A stretch of DNA of 64,000 nt from Gemmiger gallinarum (GTDB lineage Bacteria; Bacillota; Clostridia; Oscillospirales; Ruminococcaceae): positions 1-64,000 of the forward strand of contig NZ_JADCKC010000004.1 of assembly GCF_014982805.1 (NCBI RefSeq). Direction: 5' to 3'. Position 1 is the stretch's first letter. Every line of letters begins with the position of its first letter. The notes beneath the pieces are model-generated. The model was not told where the DNA came from, searched no databases, and saw only the letters and a program-made list of their open reading frames with translations. Shown piece by piece: positions 25,225 through 33,092 of this stretch. A program made the translations under genes and the position numbers.

Positions 25225-25935
25225 ATGAGAAAAGCAAGAGCAATGGCGGTTATTGCCATGACCCTGGCCGTCCTGACTCTGGCCGGCTGTCAGTCTGGCG
25301 GACCGGGGGTCGGCCAGCCAGGCAGCCAGACGAGCGGAGAAGTGGAAGTGCCGGAATACGGCTGGGACACCACCCTTGATGAGGTGATCGCCGAACTGGA
25401 CCAGGCCGGTGCGGAGTATTCTTCCTCCGACGACTGGATCGAGATCGAGGACGGAACGCTGTTCGGCCTGGACGCGTATACCGTGGAACTGAACTTTCAG
25501 GACGGTCAGCTGGTCGCGGTGTCGGGATACCTGATAGAAGATGAAGAAACCTGCATCGATGCCATCCGTTCGGCGCTGGGCGCTCCGGCAGAGGACTTCC
25601 GCCAGATCATGTCCCAGCTGTCGGACGACGGTCCCAAGGCCTATGAAAACGAAGCCATGGATGGCTATGTCTGGATCAGCACCAATACCCTGGCGGATAA
25701 TCTTTCTCCCGAAGCCCTGGAACAGTACCGCAGTATCTACACCAAGGACTACGATGAAACCCAGATGGCCAGCCGGGAAGAAACCGAAGACGACGGGACC
25801 CGTGTCTGGTACGGTGAGGCAGCCATCGACGCTTTCCTTTCCAACCCCAGCAGCTACTGCCTGTGCGAGAAATACAACGCTTGGCAAGTCACCGTACAGC
25901 GCTATGACCTGCTTTTTGAAAATATGATCCTTTGA
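25225..25935 (+). CDS. uncharacterised secreted lipoprotein
   Basis: I do not recognise the mature domain. The 236-residue product has a clear lipoprotein signal (MRKARAMAVIAMTLAVLTLAG followed by the lipidated Cys), a Gly/Ser/Gln-rich linker, and an acidic globular domain starting YGWDTTLDEVIAELDQAG. GAAAGAGG lies 8 nt upstream of the ATG, 50 bp after the ACP-like gene. It may be co-transcribed with that gene, but no functional link is evident. Confidence 0.75.
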   Translation: MRKARAMAVIAMTLAVLTLAGCQSGGPGVGQPGSQTSGEVEVPEYGWDTTLDEVIAELDQAGAEYSSSDDWIEIEDGTLFGLDAYTVELNFQDGQLVAVSGYLIEDEETCIDAIRSALGAPAEDFRQIMSQLSDDGPKAYENEAMDGYVWISTNTLADNLSPEALEQYRSIYTKDYDETQMASREETEDDGTRVWYGEAAIDAFLSNPSSYCLCEKYNAWQVTVQRYDLLFENMIL

Positions 25936-26048
25936 TCGTTTTTCCACATCCCCGTGCAAATCATTTTTCAGCCGCCCGGTGTCCCGCAGCTGCGGAGCGC
26001 CGGGCGGCTGTCTGCTGTTGCGGGACCGCCCACAGGCAGGTCGCATAA

Positions 26049-26110
26049 ATATGCAAAATATGCAAGAAATATAGATTTCTCTTGCAAATTCCGTCCGGTT
26101 GTGCCATACT
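26049..26110 (+). promoter_or_regulatory. argF promoter with possible ArgR-type operator
   Basis: TTGCAA (26082-26087), 17 bp, CATACT (26105-26110). Immediately upstream is AT-rich sequence with repeated ATGCA units (ATGCAAAATATGCA), loosely like the paired half-sites bound by arginine repressors. The promoter is reasonable; the operator assignment is tentative. Confidence 0.5.
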
Positions 26111-26182
26111 GGAATCACACATTGTACCCAGGGACAGGCAGCTGTGCTCTGCCGTTTGGGAAAGAAAAGGAGAGAACATGGC

Positions 26183-27175
26183 ATGAATCTGAAAGGCAGA
26201 GATTTTCTTACACTGCTGGACTATCCCCCGGAAGAGATCGGGGCGCTTCTGGACCTGGCCGCCGAGCTCAAGGCCAAAAAGAAGGCCGGCGTCCTCCACG
26301 ACGTGCTGCGGGGCAAAAACGTGGCCCTGATTTTTGAAAAGACCTCCACCCGTACCCGCTGCAGCTTTGAGGTGGCGGCCCACGACCTGGGCATGGGCAC
26401 CACCTATCTGGACCCCACGGGCAGCCAGATCGGCAAGAAGGAGAGCATCGCCGACACCGCCCAGGTGCTGGGCAGCATGTTTGACGGCATCGAGTACCGT
26501 GGCTACGGCCAGAGCATCGTGGAAGAGCTGGCAAAGTATTCCCCCGTACCGGTGTGGAACGGCCTGACCAATGAGTTCCACCCCACCCAGATCCTGGCGG
26601 ATTTCCTGACCCTGCGGGAGCACTTCGGCCATCTGGCGGGGCTCAAGTTTGTCTATATGGGCGACGCCCGGTACAATATGGGCAACTCCCTCATGATCGG
26701 ATGCGCCAAAATGGGCCTGCACTTCACGGCCTGCGCCCCCAAGGCCTACTGGCCGGAGGACGCCCTGGTCCAGCGCTGCCAGGCCATCGCTGCCGAGACC
26801 GGCGCCACCCTCACCTTTACCGAGAACCCCGACGATGTGGCCGGTGCCGACGCCGTCTACACCGATGTGTGGGTGAGCATGGGCGAGCCGGAGGAAGTCT
26901 GGGCCCAGCGCATCCACGACCTTGCCCCCTACCAGGTCAACGCAGCCCTCATGGCCAAGGCCGGGCCCCAGGCGGTGTTCATGCACTGCCTGCCCGCCTA
27001 CCACGACCACTGCACCCAGGTGGGCCGCACCATGGGTGAAAAGTTCGGCCGGGACGCCATGGAAGTGACCGACGAGGTCTTTACCGGCAAGCAGAGCATC
27101 GTTTTCCAGGAAGCGGAAAACCGCATGCACACCATCAAGGCGGTCATGGCCGCCACTCTGGGCGCGGAGTTCTGA
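26183..27175 (+). CDS. argF: ornithine carbamoyltransferase
   Basis: Joins ornithine and carbamoyl phosphate to make citrulline in arginine synthesis, or runs in reverse in arginine breakdown. The 330 residues carry the carbamoyl-phosphate motif STRTR near residue 55, the HPTQ loop near 135, the ornithine-binding DVWVSMG near 230 and HCLPAYH near 270. AAAGGAGAG lies about 9 nt upstream. An ATG five bases earlier opens only a two-codon frame (ATGGCATGA). No other arginine genes are adjacent. Confidence 0.95.
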   Translation: MNLKGRDFLTLLDYPPEEIGALLDLAAELKAKKKAGVLHDVLRGKNVALIFEKTSTRTRCSFEVAAHDLGMGTTYLDPTGSQIGKKESIADTAQVLGSMFDGIEYRGYGQSIVEELAKYSPVPVWNGLTNEFHPTQILADFLTLREHFGHLAGLKFVYMGDARYNMGNSLMIGCAKMGLHFTACAPKAYWPEDALVQRCQAIAAETGATLTFTENPDDVAGADAVYTDVWVSMGEPEEVWAQRIHDLAPYQVNAALMAKAGPQAVFMHCLPAYHDHCTQVGRTMGEKFGRDAMEVTDEVFTGKQSIVFQEAENRMHTIKAVMAATLGAEF

Positions 27176-27203
27176 ACCGGCTCCGCCGTCCTCATACTGT
27201 TTC

Positions 27204-27232
27204 GCGCCTCGCCCTGCGGCGGGGCGCTTTTT
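27204..27232 (+). terminator. terminator of argF
   Basis: Ten-bp GC-rich stem GCGCCTCGCC/GGCGGGGCGC (one T-G pair) with a 4-nt loop, followed by TTTTT. Confidence 0.88.
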
Positions 27233-27253
27233 GCGCGCTGCCGCAAAAAAGAA

Positions 27254-27282
27254 TTGACGCAATATATAAAGTTTGCTATAAT
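27254..27282 (+). promoter_or_regulatory. host tRNA-Ser promoter, now driving the element's tRNA
   Basis: TTGACG, 17 bp, TATAAT, 40 bp before the interrupted tRNA-Ser. No terminator is seen between it and the intact tRNA-Ser at 27.5 kb, so it can transcribe that gene as well. Confidence 0.9.
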
Positions 27283-27321
27283 ATTCAGGTACATCGGCGC
27301 CGGTATCCGGCGCCATGATAG

Positions 27322-27360
27322 GGAGCAGTACTCAAGTGGTCGAAGAGGCGTGACTCGAAA
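27322..27360 (+). pseudogene. tRNA-Ser 5' half, cut in the anticodon loop
   Basis: GGAGCAG acceptor strand, TACTCAAGTGG D-arm sequence typical of tRNA-Ser, and the anticodon loop CTCGAAA (anticodon CGA). After the loop the sequence no longer resembles a tRNA: no variable arm, T arm or matching acceptor follows. The missing 3' half lies at the right end of the mobile element (53314-53374), where CTGCTCC complements GGAGCAG exactly. Confidence 0.85.
27353..27360 (+). repeat. attL core, ACTCGAAA
   Basis: Eight bases shared by the two junctions of the element, at the anticodon loop of the interrupted tRNA-Ser. Strand exchange must have occurred within or next to this sequence. Confidence 0.75.
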
Positions 27361-27444
27361 GTTTGCAGCCCGTTGGCCGATTCGTCCGCCGCGAATGGCG
27401 TGACGGCGGGATTTTCCCGGGGTATGCATCCGGTTATTATCCGC

Positions 27445-27480
27445 TTATCTTGCATCGAAATCTTGCATTTTTCCGAAAGG
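27445..27480 (+). repeat. left arm-type repeat of the element
   Basis: TTATCTTGCA, 6 bp, TCTTGCATTTTTCC, then GAAAGG. A near copy in the same orientation lies inside the right end (53119-53154). Such repeats next to an attachment core usually bind the integrase N-terminal domain. Confidence 0.7.
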
Positions 27481-27511
27481 TTTGCAAGGCGGTGCTGGAA
27501 AAACTTAATAT

Positions 27512-27603
27512 GGAGATGTACTCAAGAGGTCGTAAGAGGGAGCACTCGAAATGCTTTAGGTCTCGAGAGAGGCGCGTGGGTTCGACTCCCACCATCTCCG
27601 CCA
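27512..27603 (+). tRNA. tRNA-Ser (CGA), carried by the mobile element
   Basis: 92 nt with encoded CCA. Acceptor GGAGATG/CATCTCC, discriminator G, D arm TACTCAAGAGG, anticodon stem GAGCA/TGCTT around CTCGAAA (anticodon CGA), long variable arm as in tRNA-Ser, T arm GTGGGTTCGACTCCCAC. It lies 150 bp inside the left end of the element and reads the same codon (UCG) as the tRNA the element interrupts. Its anticodon loop contains the same ACTCGAAA as the attachment core. Confidence 0.95.
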
Positions 27604-27606
27604 AAT

Positions 27607-27636
27607 CCCTCAGGAATCTTCCTGAGGGTATTTTTG
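27607..27636 (+). terminator. terminator of the element's tRNA-Ser
   Basis: Stem CCCTCAGGA/TCCTGAGGG with a 4-nt loop, followed by TATTTTTG. Confidence 0.9.
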
Positions 27637-27679
27637 TATTTTCACGGCAAGAACCCCTTGCCGTTTGGGAGGAAGCGCT

Positions 27680-28240
27680 ATGCCGACATTTACCATCGTG
27701 GGCGGGGTCAACGGGGCAGGCAAGAGCAGCCTGTCCGGTGTTCTGAAGGATTGTTTGGACGACTTGGGCGTTATCGTGGACCCCGACAGACTGACCGCCC
27801 AGCACGGCGGCGATGAGTATGCCGGGGGCCAGGCTGCCGTTGCCAAACTGCAGGACTGCCTTGCCCAGGGCATTGACTTCACCGAGGAAAGCACCCTTTC
27901 GGGCAGCTTCTCCCGCAAAATGGCCCGCGCGGCCCGGGACAAGGGCTACACCGTGCGGCTGTACTATGTGGGCCTGGATACCGCCGAGGAATCGGTCCGG
28001 CGGATCGCCAACCGGGTAGCCCGCGGCGGCCACGACATCCCGACCCAGGACGTGGAACGCCGATTTGCCCGGCGTTTCCGGGACCTGGGCAAGCTGCTGC
28101 CGCTGTGCAACGAGGCAACCTTCTATGACAACGACAATGGCTTCCGGGTGGTGGCTTTCTATCGCAACGGGGAACTGCTGCCCGCAACCGATACGCCGCC
28201 TGTCTGGCTCACCGACCTGCGTCGGGAGCTCGCGCTCTGA
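27680..28240 (+). CDS. zeta-toxin-like P-loop kinase
   Basis: Nucleotide-binding protein of the zeta-toxin type, 186 residues. Zeta toxins phosphorylate UDP-N-acetylglucosamine and poison cell-wall synthesis. Seen: Walker A GGVNGAGKSS near residue 8, the Asp in VDPDRLTAQ, and TEESTLSG, matching the ETTLS substrate motif. An Arg-rich helix (RRFARRFRDLG) follows. GGGAGGAAG lies about 5 nt before the ATG. No epsilon-type antitoxin gene is adjacent: the tRNA terminator is upstream and the convergent integrase gene is 12 bp downstream. It may be an addiction or defence gene of the element, or a housekeeping zeta-like kinase. Confidence 0.75.
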   Translation: MPTFTIVGGVNGAGKSSLSGVLKDCLDDLGVIVDPDRLTAQHGGDEYAGGQAAVAKLQDCLAQGIDFTEESTLSGSFSRKMARAARDKGYTVRLYYVGLDTAEESVRRIANRVARGGHDIPTQDVERRFARRFRDLGKLLPLCNEATFYDNDNGFRVVAFYRNGELLPATDTPPVWLTDLRRELAL

Positions 28241-28252
28241 ACCAGTGTAGGA

Positions 28253-29440
28253 TTACCACCGGTTTTCGGGCAGTTCTTCCGGCAGCGGCAGGGCTTGCTC
28301 CATCGTGGCGGCGCTGAGCTGCTTGGACTGGGAATCCAGGTGGGCGTAGATGTTGGCCGTGGTGGAGATGTCGCTGTGGCCCAGCCATTCCTGGATCTGC
28401 TTCATGGGCACGCCCTGCTTGAGCAGCAGACTGGCGCAGGAGTGGCGCAGATCGTGGAACCGGATCTTCCGCAGGCCGTGGTCGGCCAGCAGCTTGGCAA
28501 ATCCGTCGGTCACCGCGTTGGGCAAAATGAGATTGCCCATCTCGTCCACGAACAGGTAGCCTTTGTACTTCTGGTTGTAGCAGTTGCCGCACAGCTTCTC
28601 GTTGTAGGCCTGCTGCTCTTTCAACGCCCGCAGCCGCTGGGCAAAGCTGGCCACTAGCGGCAGGGTGCGCAGGCTGGACTTGGTCTTGGCCCGGTCAGCC
28701 TCCACCAGGACGTGTTTGCCCTCCAGGTTGGTGCTGGTTACGATGTGCCGGATGGTCAGGGTACCGGCCTCAAAGTCCACGGCGTCCCACCGCAGGCCCA
28801 GCACCTCGCCCCGGCGCAGCCCGTAGAAGGCTGCAAACTGGATGATCAGTTCCAGCCGATGACCCCGGGCGGCTTCGAAAAGCTGCTCCATCTCCTCGGC
28901 GGTGTAGTAGGCGGCCAGGTACTTCTCGGGTTTGGGCCGTTCTACCTTGTCCACCGGGTTGCCGGGGATCAGGTCCAGCTTCACGGCGTATTTCAGCGCC
29001 TTGTGCAGGTTGGCGTGCTGCCGCAGTACGCTGGTGGCTTTCAGCGTTTCCAGCTCGTGGAGATAGAAACTCTGGATATGCCGCGCCTGCAGCCCGCCCA
29101 GCGTGATGCCGGTGGGCTCGAAGTAGGGGACGATGTGGTTCTTCACATTGAAGTTGTAGGAGGACCAGGTGGTTTCCTGTACGGCGGGGCGGATGATTTT
29201 CAGCCAGTAGAGCATATAGTCACTGAACACCATATCAGGGCTCAGTTCCTCTTTGCGGTTGGGTTTGGGCGGCGTGAAGCTGCGGCGCAATTCCCGCAGC
29301 ATCTCCTCCGCCCGTTTTTTGTTGCCCTTCACAGGCAGGCCGGTGGCGTGCCAGGGCTGTTTGCGCTTGCCGTCGGCACCGGTGTAGCTGAGCACCATGT
29401 AGTAATATCCGTTTTTCTCTTGCAGTCGGCCTGCGACCAT
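28253..29440 (-). CDS. int: tyrosine recombinase (integrase)
   Basis: Catalyses integration and excision of the element. The 395 residues show an N-terminal arm-binding region (GRLQEKNGYYYMVLSY), a SAM-like core-binding domain and the catalytic domain with Arg in YGLRRGEVLGLRW, the HDLRHSCASLLL box, the LGHSD region and nucleophile Tyr in TANIYAHL. All key residues are present. AAAGGAG is 8-9 nt from the chosen ATG; two ATGs slightly upstream are too close to or before the ribosome site. Its position beside the left attachment site is typical. Anticodon-loop targeting is inferred from the junctions. Confidence 0.95.
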   Translation of the reverse strand: MVAGRLQEKNGYYYMVLSYTGADGKRKQPWHATGLPVKGNKKRAEEMLRELRRSFTPPKPNRKEELSPDMVFSDYMLYWLKIIRPAVQETTWSSYNFNVKNHIVPYFEPTGITLGGLQARHIQSFYLHELETLKATSVLRQHANLHKALKYAVKLDLIPGNPVDKVERPKPEKYLAAYYTAEEMEQLFEAARGHRLELIIQFAAFYGLRRGEVLGLRWDAVDFEAGTLTIRHIVTSTNLEGKHVLVEADRAKTKSSLRTLPLVASFAQRLRALKEQQAYNEKLCGNCYNQKYKGYLFVDEMGNLILPNAVTDGFAKLLADHGLRKIRFHDLRHSCASLLLKQGVPMKQIQEWLGHSDISTTANIYAHLDSQSKQLSAATMEQALPLPEELPENRW

Positions 29441-29566
29441 AGGCATTTCTCCTTTCATACTCGTTTGTACGGGTTTTCCGGGTCCAGCACAACAATACCC
29501 GGAATCCCCGGCAAAAGCTATTCACAAATCTACACAAGGATACGGCCTTGTTTTGGGTACGAATCT

Positions 29567-29610
29567 ACCAAAGCGCCCGCGTCGGGAACTTCCCGGCGCG
29601 GGCTTTTGGT
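29567..29610. repeat. inverted repeat downstream of the relaxase
   Basis: Imperfect hairpin with ACCAAAGCGCCCGCG and CGCGGGCTTTTGGT arms, between the relaxase stop and the integrase upstream region. It may end the mobilization transcript, though no clear U-tract follows. Confidence 0.5.
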
Positions 29611-29621
29611 ATGGTTGTGGT

Positions 29622-31001
29622 TCAGCGCTCCAGATCGCGGCGGCGCTTGCGGTGGCGGGCTTTTTCCTCGGCCCGCTGGCGGGCCTGTTCCGCCAACGCC
29701 TTGCGGCAGGTGGTGGTGGCTCGTACCCTTCGGAGAATCCTGTCACAGACTTCATCCTCGTGCCGCAGCGCCTTGATCTGGCAGGTCAGTCCGGCCCGAC
29801 GCTCGGCGGTACCGGGCGGCGTGACCTTGTGCCGCAGCAGCCGGGCACAGTTGGCGCGCTCCTTGCAGAGGGCGTCGATCTGTGCCGCCAGTTCCCGGCG
29901 GTGGGCCTCCACCTCGTCGGTGGTGTGGAAATCCCGGTCAAAGCAGAGGTGCATCTCCTCCAACGTGCGCTCCACGTTGCGCCAGATTGCTTCGATCTCG
30001 GGCCAGTTGATGGACGCCTGGGGATTCGGCTTGGCCTGCACCTTGTACCGGAAGTAGAGATACTGCCGGCCCAGGTGAGGCTTCCCGAAGAGCTCATCCA
30101 GCAGTCCCCTGTACCGTACCTTGGCCCAGGAACGGCAGACCGGGCGTTTGGGACGGTCGTACCCGCCGAACAGGCTGTAATAGTGGGGACCGAACTGGTA
30201 ATAGTGGGCGTCCAGCACCTGGGCCAGCGCGAGCCAGTCGAACTCCGGGCCCAGGCGATGCACCCGCACCGGGCGGCCGCCGTCCACCGAGCGAAGCGTG
30301 GCGTACTTGCGGCCCTCCTCCCGCCGCCACAGGTAGCCCATCCGACGCAGGGCCAGGGCAAAGTCCTCCTCGGTGCTGGTCTGCTGGAGGGCGGTTTGCA
30401 GAGCCTCCCGCATCCGGTTGTACCGGGTGGGTTCACCCCGGCGTTCCGCTTCGTAGAGGGGACGCGGTGTGCTCTTGCCGGGGGTCTGTACCACCGACAA
30501 CCCCTGGGCCCGGCAGAGGGCATCGGAAGCGCGGCGCAGTTCCCGGTACTGGCTGCGGCGCTGCTCGTACTTTTTGCCATCCACATAGGACACTGCGTTG
30601 ATGACAAAGTGGTTGTGCAGGCAGTGGGTGTTCATGTGGGTGGCCACCAGTACCTGAAACCGCCCGCCCCACACCTGCCGGGCCAGCTCCACCCCGATGG
30701 CGTGGCACTGTTCCGGGGTCACCTCGCCGGGCTGGAAACTCTGGTAGGCGTGCATCGCCACCACGCCCTCGGTCTTGCCGAACTTCCGCTGCACCGCCCG
30801 CATATCCGCCCAGGCGGTTTCGGGGCGGCAATGAATGCCCGACACCAGCTTGGCGCTTTCCGTCAAGGTAGTCTTGGCGTCGTTCCCGGCGTAGTGCAGC
30901 GCCTGGGACAGGGCGCCGTATTCGGTTTTCTCCGGGTTGGCAGCATAATCCACCACCCGACGCAGGTTGTCCCGCACCGGCCAGATCTTGGTGACGGCCA
31001 G
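29622..31001 (-). CDS. relaxase / mobilization nuclease, probable CTG start
   Basis: Nicks the transfer origin and pilots the strand during mobilization; MOBP/VirD2-like. With the proposed start it has 459 residues. The N terminus then reads LAVTKIWPVRDNLRRVVDYA with the candidate catalytic Tyr in VVDYAANPEKT. The metal site is visible as HMNTHCLHNHFVINAVS near residue 120. The C-terminal ~150 residues are charged and coiled. AAGGAG sits 6 nt before a CTG codon whose translation gives the family-typical AVTKIWP. The first in-frame GTG, eight codons later, would delete this and lacks a ribosome site. The upstream MobC-like stop is in the same frame one codon before. Confidence 0.87.
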   Translation of the reverse strand: MAVTKIWPVRDNLRRVVDYAANPEKTEYGALSQALHYAGNDAKTTLTESAKLVSGIHCRPETAWADMRAVQRKFGKTEGVVAMHAYQSFQPGEVTPEQCHAIGVELARQVWGGRFQVLVATHMNTHCLHNHFVINAVSYVDGKKYEQRRSQYRELRRASDALCRAQGLSVVQTPGKSTPRPLYEAERRGEPTRYNRMREALQTALQQTSTEEDFALALRRMGYLWRREEGRKYATLRSVDGGRPVRVHRLGPEFDWLALAQVLDAHYYQFGPHYYSLFGGYDRPKRPVCRSWAKVRYRGLLDELFGKPHLGRQYLYFRYKVQAKPNPQASINWPEIEAIWRNVERTLEEMHLCFDRDFHTTDEVEAHRRELAAQIDALCKERANCARLLRHKVTPPGTAERRAGLTCQIKALRHEDEVCDRILRRVRATTTCRKALAEQARQRAEEKARHRKRRRDLER

Positions 31002-31004
31002 GGA

Positions 31005-31274
31005 TTACTCCTTCGGCAGCAGGGCATCCCGGATCTGGTCTGTGGCCGCCCGGCAGGGGAGCGCGTCCCCGGGCGGCAGACGGTCCGCCAGCGCGTCCAG
31101 TTCTTCCAGAGCGGAAAATAAAGACGCGGGCGGATGAAACTGCGGTGTGTACCCCAGTGCCTGCTGCCGGAGATATTCCGACAGCGTCAGACCGCAGCGC
31201 CGGGCGGCGGATGCCATCCGGTGTTTTTCAGCCGGTGTCACCCGCACGTTGATGCCCACGGTGCGGTTTCTCAC
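31005..31274 (-). CDS. MobC-like relaxosome accessory protein
   Basis: Small DNA-binding protein of 89 residues that probably helps the relaxase at the transfer origin. The N terminus RNRTVGINVRVTPAEKHRM is the beta-strand/helix start of ribbon-helix-helix MobC-type proteins, followed by ARRCGLTLSEYLRQQALG. Start is GTG with AGGAGG 7 nt upstream. It overlaps the RepA-like stop by 4 nt (GTGA) and carries the relaxase ribosome site at its 3' end, so the three genes form one operon. Confidence 0.78.
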   Translation of the reverse strand: MRNRTVGINVRVTPAEKHRMASAARRCGLTLSEYLRQQALGYTPQFHPPASLFSALEELDALADRLPPGDALPCRAATDQIRDALLPKE

Positions 31275-32485
31275 GAGACCGCCTCCTGTGAGAAATCGGG
31301 GCTCGGGGCCGTCCCCGTAGGAGCGGCGGTGTCCGCCGCGGCGAAGGGTTGCCCGTCGGCAACACAAAGCCCATGCTCGCTACCGTGATGCGGCCCCGGT
31401 GACGGTGATGACGATGATGACGGTACGGGGGTCGCACCCTCTTCACCAGCCGGTACCGTACCAGACGGTAAAGGGGATCTGCCGGTATCATCGTCACTAC
31501 CGTCATGACCGTCATTCCTGTCACAGGTGAAGCACAGCAGCCGGGTGTTGGAGGTGCGCCGGGACTGGTAGCGGATGCCCTGCGGGGCAAACACCGTGTA
31601 GAAGTGCTCCACCAGTTTGCGGGTGAACTGGTTGGGCTGTACCCCGGTGATAGCCGCGGCGGTCAGCAGGTCGGTGGCGGTGCCTGTCCAGGTGCCGACG
31701 CGCTGGACAAAGTCCGCCGCCCGCCACAGGTAGTCCGGAACAGCCTTCCGGACCTGCTCCTCGGCAGATTCCTCCTCCAACAGCTGCCAGATGCAGTCCC
31801 GTGTCTGCAGGTGGAGGGTGCAGCTGTCCATGTCACGGCCTGTCACCAGCAGCCGGGCCGTGTCGCTCATCCGCTGGCGCTGCAGAAGCCAGATGGTGTC
31901 GGCGGCGCCCATCAGGCCGTTGGACCCGGAAATTTGCTGGAATGGGTCGGATGCGCCCTGTTTGCGCAGATGATGCACCAGCAGCAACCCGATGCCGCGG
32001 CGGTCCGCCAGGGATTTCAGCGCGCTCATATCCTGATAATCGCTGGCGTAAGCGCCGTTGTTCGGGTCGGCGGTGCGGACCTTCTGCAAGGTGTCGATGA
32101 CCACCAGCCCGGTTTCGGGGTGCTGGGACAGGAATTTCTCGATCTGGAGTTCCAGTCCGTCCCCGATGGCGCAGCTTCCGGTCTGGAAGTACAACCGGCT
32201 GGGAACGGGGTCCTCGGTCAGGCGGAACAAACGACCCTGAATGCGGGCATAGGTGTCCTCCAGACAGAGGTACAGTACGGTCTGCGGCAGGGTGGTGCGG
32301 CCCCAGATCTCGCCGCCCCGGGCCAGCTGCAGGCAAAGCCACAGGCACAGCCAACTTTTGCCTGCCTTGCTGGCACCGGCCAACAAGGAAAGCCCGGCGG
32401 GCAACAGGCCGGGAATCAGCCACCGTACCGGCGGCAGCGGGGTGGAAAGTAGAGTTTCAGCATCAATAGGTTCGTTTCTCTGCAT
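31271..32485 (-). CDS. RepA-like hexameric helicase/ATPase
   Basis: P-loop ATPase of the RepA/DnaB-like (AAA_25) type found on plasmids and integrative elements, 404 residues. Walker A is LLAGASKAGKSW near residue 40, Walker B LVVIDTLQKV near 130, and LLLVHHLRK and ISGSNGLMGAADT follow as in RepA helicases. A low-complexity Ser/Pro-rich tail (PVPSSSSSPSPGP) ends the protein. GGAGG lies 8 nt before the chosen ATG. It heads the mobilization operon, just downstream of the phased palindromes. It could support replication of the excised circle. Confidence 0.85.
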   Translation of the reverse strand: MQRNEPIDAETLLSTPLPPVRWLIPGLLPAGLSLLAGASKAGKSWLCLWLCLQLARGGEIWGRTTLPQTVLYLCLEDTYARIQGRLFRLTEDPVPSRLYFQTGSCAIGDGLELQIEKFLSQHPETGLVVIDTLQKVRTADPNNGAYASDYQDMSALKSLADRRGIGLLLVHHLRKQGASDPFQQISGSNGLMGAADTIWLLQRQRMSDTARLLVTGRDMDSCTLHLQTRDCIWQLLEEESAEEQVRKAVPDYLWRAADFVQRVGTWTGTATDLLTAAAITGVQPNQFTRKLVEHFYTVFAPQGIRYQSRRTSNTRLLCFTCDRNDGHDGSDDDTGRSPLPSGTVPAGEEGATPVPSSSSSPSPGPHHGSEHGLCVADGQPFAAADTAAPTGTAPSPDFSQEAVS

Positions 32486-32618
32486 GGCATACGCCTCCTT
32501 CTTGCTGGGCCACAGGCCGCCCAACGGGGCCCTGTGGCGCAACCTTTGCGACAATGCGGGTAACGGTGCCCGCCGCCCGGCGGCGCGCGGCACGGCGCGG
32601 ATTTGGGCGGAGGTACAG

Positions 32619-32767
32619 AGTGAATCTTAATAAGATTCACTCTGTCGGGAAAATCGCTTGCGTGAATCTTGTTAAGATACCTTTGGCCGCAATACAGCAG
32701 AAAGTGAATCATGTTATGATTCACTTTTCCTGCGGCGGATTTCCAGTGAATCATGCTATGATTCACT
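32619..32767. repeat. four palindromes phased at exactly 42 bp
   Basis: Palindromes of 21 bp with arms GTGAATC and GATTCAC and a variable 7-bp centre begin at 32620, 32662, 32704 and 32746: three intervals of exactly 42 bp, i.e. four helical turns. Copies 1, 3 and 4 are perfect in the arms; copy 2 has a degraded right arm (AAGATAC). The last copy overlaps the 3' end of the neighbouring HTH gene. The array lies directly upstream of the RepA-like/MobC/relaxase operon. Likely roles are an iteron origin, a relaxosome site or a cooperative operator. Confidence 0.9.
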
Positions 32768-33028
32768 TTGCAGGTCTTGCCCGGCAAAACCTGCCCCTTG
32801 TGCATTGGTCAGCAGATAGCGGATGACGTTGATTTTGGGGATCTTGTAGGCGTTGCCCAGTTTGAGGGCTCCGATTTCACCCTCTCCCAGCAGATCATAC
32901 GCCGCGTGACGGCTGATGCCCAACATAGTTTGCAGCTGCCGGACCGTCACCACATCGGGATAGTCGGCAAACAGCAGACCATAGCAGGCTTTCAGCTCTT
33001 TTTCCGGGATGAGGTGTTTCGCAGACAT
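32756..33028 (-). CDS. excisionase-type helix-turn-helix protein
   Basis: DNA-binding protein of 90 residues in the MerR-like/excisionase group. The HTH region reads VTVRQLQTMLGISRHAAYDLLGEGEI and is followed by the wing segment ALKLGNAYKIPKINVIRYL, as in Xis-type proteins. AAGGG precedes the ATG weakly. It is driven by the minus-strand promoter with the TTCGCA palindrome. The end of its coding sequence overlaps the fourth 42-bp-phased palindrome, so it may regulate its own 3' region or the adjacent operon. Confidence 0.78.
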   Translation of the reverse strand: MSAKHLIPEKELKACYGLLFADYPDVVTVRQLQTMLGISRHAAYDLLGEGEIGALKLGNAYKIPKINVIRYLLTNAQGAGFAGQDLQSES

Positions 33029-33092
33029 GCGACCCTTATAGAATGGAAGTGTACGAATTGGATAATCATAGGCAAATCTCCTTTCTGTAATC

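Noticed and set aside
27363-27511. Short open frames between the tRNA 5' half and the intact tRNA-Ser
   Set aside because: They overlap attachment and arm-site DNA and the tRNA, and have no ribosome site.
32619-32767. CRISPR array
   Set aside because: The 42-bp-spaced units are palindromes whose intervening sequence is too short (21 bp), there are only four, and no cas gene is present.
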